Positions 40,845 to 43,862 of a DNA stretch of 43,862 bases are shown in pieces. Under the pieces are notes generated by a model. The model was given only the letters and a program-made list of their open reading frames with translations. It ran no database searches and was not told the DNA's origin. The position numbers were made by a program, and so were the translations under genes. This stretch comes from Methylopumilus sp036567085 (lineage in GTDB: Bacteria; Pseudomonadota; Gammaproteobacteria; Burkholderiales; Methylophilaceae), in NCBI GenBank assembly GCA_036567085.1, contig DATCVG010000015.1:1-43862 (forward strand), read 5' to 3'. How positions within the stretch are numbered: the first letter of the stretch is position 1; the number at the start of each line of letters is the position of its first letter.

Positions 40845-41930
40845 ATGTCAGGTAATACTTTAGGCACTTTATTTACACTCACCTCTTTTGGTGAATCTCA
40901 TGGCGCAGCTATAGGCGGAATCGTAGATGGCTGCCCGCCTGATTTGGATTTGTCGGAAGAAGATTTACAATTAGATTTAAATAGAAGAAAGCCTGGCACT
41001 TCTAAGCATGTTACTCAACGCAAAGAAGAAGATAAAGTCGAGATTTTGTCTGGCGTCTTTGAAGGCAAAACAACTGGCGCACCTATTGGATTTATTATTC
41101 GTAATACAGATCAACGAAGCCAAGATTATTCAAAGATTAAAGATGTATTTCGTCCCGGACATGCAGACTATACATATGCTCATAAATACGGCATAAGAGA
41201 TTATAGAGGCGGTGGCAGATCAAGCGCTAGAGAAACTGCTGTCAGAGTTGCTGCAGGCGCTATAGCTAAGAAATGGCTACTAAAAAAATATGGCATTAAA
41301 ATCCGAGCTTATTTAAGCCAATTGGGTGCTATTCAAATTACATTTAAAAATTGGGAAGATGTAAATCAAAATCCATTTTTTTGTCCTAATCAAGCCCAAG
41401 TTCCTGAATTAGAAAAATATTTAGATGGCATTCGCGCAGACAGAGATTCAGTCGGTGCCAAAATTACCGTTGTGGCAGAAAATATGCCAGTGGGCTTAGG
41501 TGAGCCAGTTTTTGGCAGGCTGGATGCTGAAATTGCATATGCAATGATGAGCATTAATGCTGTCAAAGGTATTGATATTGGCGAAGGTTTTGGCTCAATT
41601 ACACAAAAAGGTAGTGAGCACGGCGATGAATTAACCCCTCAAGGTTTTTTAACAAATCATGCAGGCGGTATTTTAGGCGGCATATCAACCGGACAATCTG
41701 TTATTGCGCATATAGCTTTTAAGCCAACTTCAAGTATCCCTCAAGATCGAAAATCAATTAATACTGAAGGTGAAGCTGTTCTGATGCAAACAACTGGTCG
41801 TCATGATCCTTGCGTTGCAATAAGGGCGACACCCATTGTTGAGGCTATGTTAGCTTTAGTCATTATGGATCAAGCATTAAGACATCGCGCTCAAAATGCC
41901 GATGTCGTTTCTCTTATACCTAAAATTTAG
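40845..41930 (+). CDS. aroC: Chorismate synthase
   Basis: AroC makes chorismate from EPSP, using reduced FMN, as the last shared step of aromatic amino-acid and ubiquinone-precursor synthesis. The 361-residue protein shows LFTLTSFGESHGAAIGG, the FMN/substrate motif RPGHADYTY, GGGRSSARETA and GGISTGQSVIAHIAFKPTSS, with the ending RHDPCVAIRATP. The length is normal. A 62-bp gap precedes it. The stop overlaps the GTG start of the MFS gene by one base. Confidence 0.98.
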   Translation: MSGNTLGTLFTLTSFGESHGAAIGGIVDGCPPDLDLSEEDLQLDLNRRKPGTSKHVTQRKEEDKVEILSGVFEGKTTGAPIGFIIRNTDQRSQDYSKIKDVFRPGHADYTYAHKYGIRDYRGGGRSSARETAVRVAAGAIAKKWLLKKYGIKIRAYLSQLGAIQITFKNWEDVNQNPFFCPNQAQVPELEKYLDGIRADRDSVGAKITVVAENMPVGLGEPVFGRLDAEIAYAMMSINAVKGIDIGEGFGSITQKGSEHGDELTPQGFLTNHAGGILGGISTGQSVIAHIAFKPTSSIPQDRKSINTEGEAVLMQTTGRHDPCVAIRATPIVEAMLALVIMDQALRHRAQNADVVSLIPKI

Positions 41931-43099
41931 TGAGTGCCACGCATAATCTTCACTGGCGCTTATCGCGTTTTTATTTTTTCTATTATTTTTTTGTGGGCTC
42001 GTTTGTTCCATACTGGGGCATTTATCTTCAATCTCAAAACTTTTCACCTGCAAGTATTGGTATTCTTCTTTCTTTATTTCAAATAAGTCGTATTGTTGCT
42101 CCCAATTTTTGGGGTTGGCTGGCTGATCACACAGGTCATCGTGTTAAATGGATTAAACTTACATCGCTTTTGGGGTTGATCGGATTTGTTGGTGTTTTTT
42201 GGGCAAAAGGATTTTTTTGGATTTTTTTGATAATGTCAGCCTTAAGTTTATTTACGAGTTCAACTTTGCCGTTAGCAGAATCTTTAACTCTTGCGCATTT
42301 AGCAACTACAGATGGACATTACAGCAGAATAAGATTATGGGGATCGATCGGATTTATTGCGGCATCTTTATTGTTAGGTTATCTAATTGATCTTCAAGGA
42401 ATTAATATTTTGCTGTGGACTTTATTAATTTCTCAAGCAATTATATTTTTTTTATCAAACACTATTCCTGAAACTCAGGAGACCCATCATGCAAAAAAAG
42501 ATTTATCTATTTTGAACATTATCAAAACTCCATCTGTGATAGCCCTTTTAATTGGTTGCACATTAATGGTTTCAGCACACGGAATGCTTTACAATTTTTA
42601 TTCAATTTATCTCAAAGAGCATGGTTATAGCGGCGGCACGATAGGGTGGCTTTGGGCGACTGGTGTCATCTGTGAGATTTTGATTTTTATGTTGATGCCA
42701 AAAATTTTACATCGCTATTCACTTAAAGAAATTTTACTAATGAGTTTATTTTTAGGCGTCATTCGGTTTATTCTTATTGGGGCCTCTCCCGATCATCTTT
42801 ATCTATTATTTGTAGCACAAATGTTTCATGCTGCAACTTTTGGAAGCTTTCATGCGGCATCCATTGAAGTTATTGTTTACTATTTTAAAGGCCGCAATCA
42901 AGCAAGAGGGCAGGCAATATATAACAGTGTAGCTTATGGCATTGGTGGCACTGTCGGAGGATTGGGAGGGGGTTATTTAATTCAATATCTTGGTGGACAG
43001 ATTGGATTTATGATTGCTGCCATATCTCCACTGATTGGATTTTTAGTGATTTGGTTTGGATTAAAACTAGATATTAAAGGAAATAAAATATTTGGCTAA
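41930..43099 (+). CDS. MFS transporter, HcaT/nucleoside-permease-like
   Basis: The 389-residue protein has about twelve hydrophobic segments. It starts with FYFFYYFFVGSFVPYWGIYLQ and has the MFS loop motif GWLADHTGHRVKW between TM2 and TM3. This start and the SRIRLWGSIGFIAASLLLG segment match the MFS_1-like group that includes HcaT and nucleoside permeases. The GTG start overlaps the aroC stop. aroC plus an MFS gene of this type is a recurrent betaproteobacterial pair. The substrate is unknown; a small aromatic acid or nucleoside is possible. Confidence 0.88.
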   Translation: MSATHNLHWRLSRFYFFYYFFVGSFVPYWGIYLQSQNFSPASIGILLSLFQISRIVAPNFWGWLADHTGHRVKWIKLTSLLGLIGFVGVFWAKGFFWIFLIMSALSLFTSSTLPLAESLTLAHLATTDGHYSRIRLWGSIGFIAASLLLGYLIDLQGINILLWTLLISQAIIFFLSNTIPETQETHHAKKDLSILNIIKTPSVIALLIGCTLMVSAHGMLYNFYSIYLKEHGYSGGTIGWLWATGVICEILIFMLMPKILHRYSLKEILLMSLFLGVIRFILIGASPDHLYLLFVAQMFHAATFGSFHAASIEVIVYYFKGRNQARGQAIYNSVAYGIGGTVGGLGGGYLIQYLGGQIGFMIAAISPLIGFLVIWFGLKLDIKGNKIFG

Positions 43100-43115
43100 A
43101 TTAAATTAGCTGAAA

Positions 43116-43862
43116 TTACCCTTCAATCAAAGCGTAAGCAGAATGATTGTGAATAGATTCAAAGTTTTCGGATTCAACTATGAAATGATCAATTCTTTTT
43201 TCTAATTTTAATTGGGCTGCAACATCTCTCACCATATCTTCAACAAATTTAGGATTATCATATGCTTTCTCAGTCACAAATTTTTCATCAGGTCTTTTTA
43301 GAAGACCATAAAGCTCACATGATGCTTGATTTTCAATAAGCTCAATTAATTCTTCAATCCAAATAAATTTATTGATTTCAGCGGTGACTGTGACGTGAGA
43401 TCTTTGGTTGTGTGCGCCATAATCTGATATTTTCTTCGAGCATGGGCAAAGGCTAGTTACTGGCACAATTACTTTAATTGTATTTTTAAATTTTCCATCA
43501 ATAATTTTTCCAATAAAACTTACATCATAATCCAAAAGGCTTTTAACTCCGGAAATAGGCGCGGTTTTATTAATGAAATATGGGAATGTCATTTCAACAT
43601 CACATGACTTAGCTTCAAGTCGTTCCATCATTTCTCTTAAGATATTTTCAAAAGACTCAACAGATATTTCCCTTTCATTCATGTTTAGGATTTCTACAAA
43701 TCTAGACATGTGAGTGCCTTTAAAATTATGTGGCAAATAAACATACATATTAAATGTTGCAACAGTGTGTTGTGCCCCACCTGTTTTGTCCTTCACAAGC
43801 ACAGGATGTCTTATAGATTTAATACCCACCTTATCAATATCCAAACTCCTTAAATCAGGGGT
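43116..43862 (-). CDS. folE2: GTP cyclohydrolase FolE2 (5' end outside window)
   Basis: FolE2 (type IB) converts GTP to 7,8-dihydroneopterin triphosphate for folate and queuosine synthesis, with looser metal needs than FolE. The frame is open to the window edge, giving 249 residues; the apparent TTG start at 43844 is a leucine codon, and only the first residues are missing. Family motifs are IDKVGIKSIRHPV, TFPYFINKTAPISG, the cysteine motif TSLCPCSKKIS followed by YGAHNQRSHVTV, and the C-terminal HFIVESENFESIHNHSA. It converges on the MFS gene with a 16-bp gap and no terminator. Confidence 0.95.
   Translation of the reverse strand, partial: TPDLRSLDIDKVGIKSIRHPVLVKDKTGGAQHTVATFNMYVYLPHNFKGTHMSRFVEILNMNEREISVESFENILREMMERLEAKSCDVEMTFPYFINKTAPISGVKSLLDYDVSFIGKIIDGKFKNTIKVIVPVTSLCPCSKKISDYGAHNQRSHVTVTAEINKFIWIEELIELIENQASCELYGLLKRPDEKFVTEKAYDNPKFVEDMVRDVAAQLKLEKRIDHFIVESENFESIHNHSAYALIEG

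Noticed and set aside
43100..43115. Terminator between the convergent MFS gene and folE2
   Set aside because: Only 16 bp with no inverted repeat or T-tract; convergent ends at 9319, 14516-14518 and 19596-19621 likewise lack one.

Overview
The window is a densely packed stretch of bacterial chromosome, AT-rich (my estimate is mid-30s % GC), with 44 protein genes, two of them cut by the window edges. No rRNA, tRNA, CRISPR array, insertion sequence or prophage gene is visible. The longest gaps without a gene are 193 bp (31625-31817) and 175 bp (37841-38015); no gap reaches 300 bp. Gene content and order (adk-leuS-lptE-holA-proA-nadD, lptD-surA-pdxA-rsmA, gpmI-envC, amgK-murU, bioBFHCD, ubiquinone hydroxylases) point to a betaproteobacterium. 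The AT bias, compaction and an isocitrate dehydrogenase with NAD-type residues suggest a streamlined Methylophilaceae methylotroph (OM43 or Methylopumilus-like). That assignment is inference, not proof.

Layout. Positions 1-1851 hold the end of ileS, lspA and an orphan sulfite-oxidase-like molybdoprotein. Positions 1881-6227 are the most accessory-looking part: a DUF2946 protein, a TonB-dependent receptor, a secreted Asp-box beta-propeller with a His-rich N-terminus and a CxCC motif, and a thioredoxin-like protein. I read them as a metal (probably copper) acquisition or handling cassette. ClpB follows behind a very good sigma-32 promoter, then YjbQ. Converging on it are gpmI-envC. Next come grxC, secB, an SH3 protein and gpsA on the plus strand, and trmL on the minus strand. 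A biotin cluster bioB-F-H-C-D (15098-19621) starts from a promoter region containing a BirA-box-like inverted repeat.

Positions 19596-26190 are one minus-strand run adk-leuS-lptE-holA-proA-nadD behind an extended -10 promoter. Positions 26258-31624 are the envelope-biogenesis run lptD-surA-pdxA-rsmA, also on the minus strand. Divergent to it lie amgK-murU (cell-wall sugar recycling), pepP, two tandem ubiquinone FAD hydroxylases and dsbC (31818-37840). A cold-shock protein with a long leader ends at a strong bidirectional terminator shared with the convergent icd. The end holds an RluE-like pseudouridine synthase, a class I amidotransferase, aroC, an MFS transporter and the 3' part of folE2.

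The genes cooperate in a few themes: outer-membrane assembly (LspA, LptD, LptE, SurA, SecB, DsbC, EnvC), cofactor synthesis (biotin, pyridoxal phosphate, NAD, ubiquinone, folate/queuosine entry) and protein quality control. The observations most worth following up are the putative copper cassette with its internal hairpin, the isocitrate dehydrogenase residues predicting NAD use, the leucyl-tRNA synthetase without its leucine-specific insertion, the two-cysteine LptD, the biotin operator and the possible RNA switch at the cold-shock gene.
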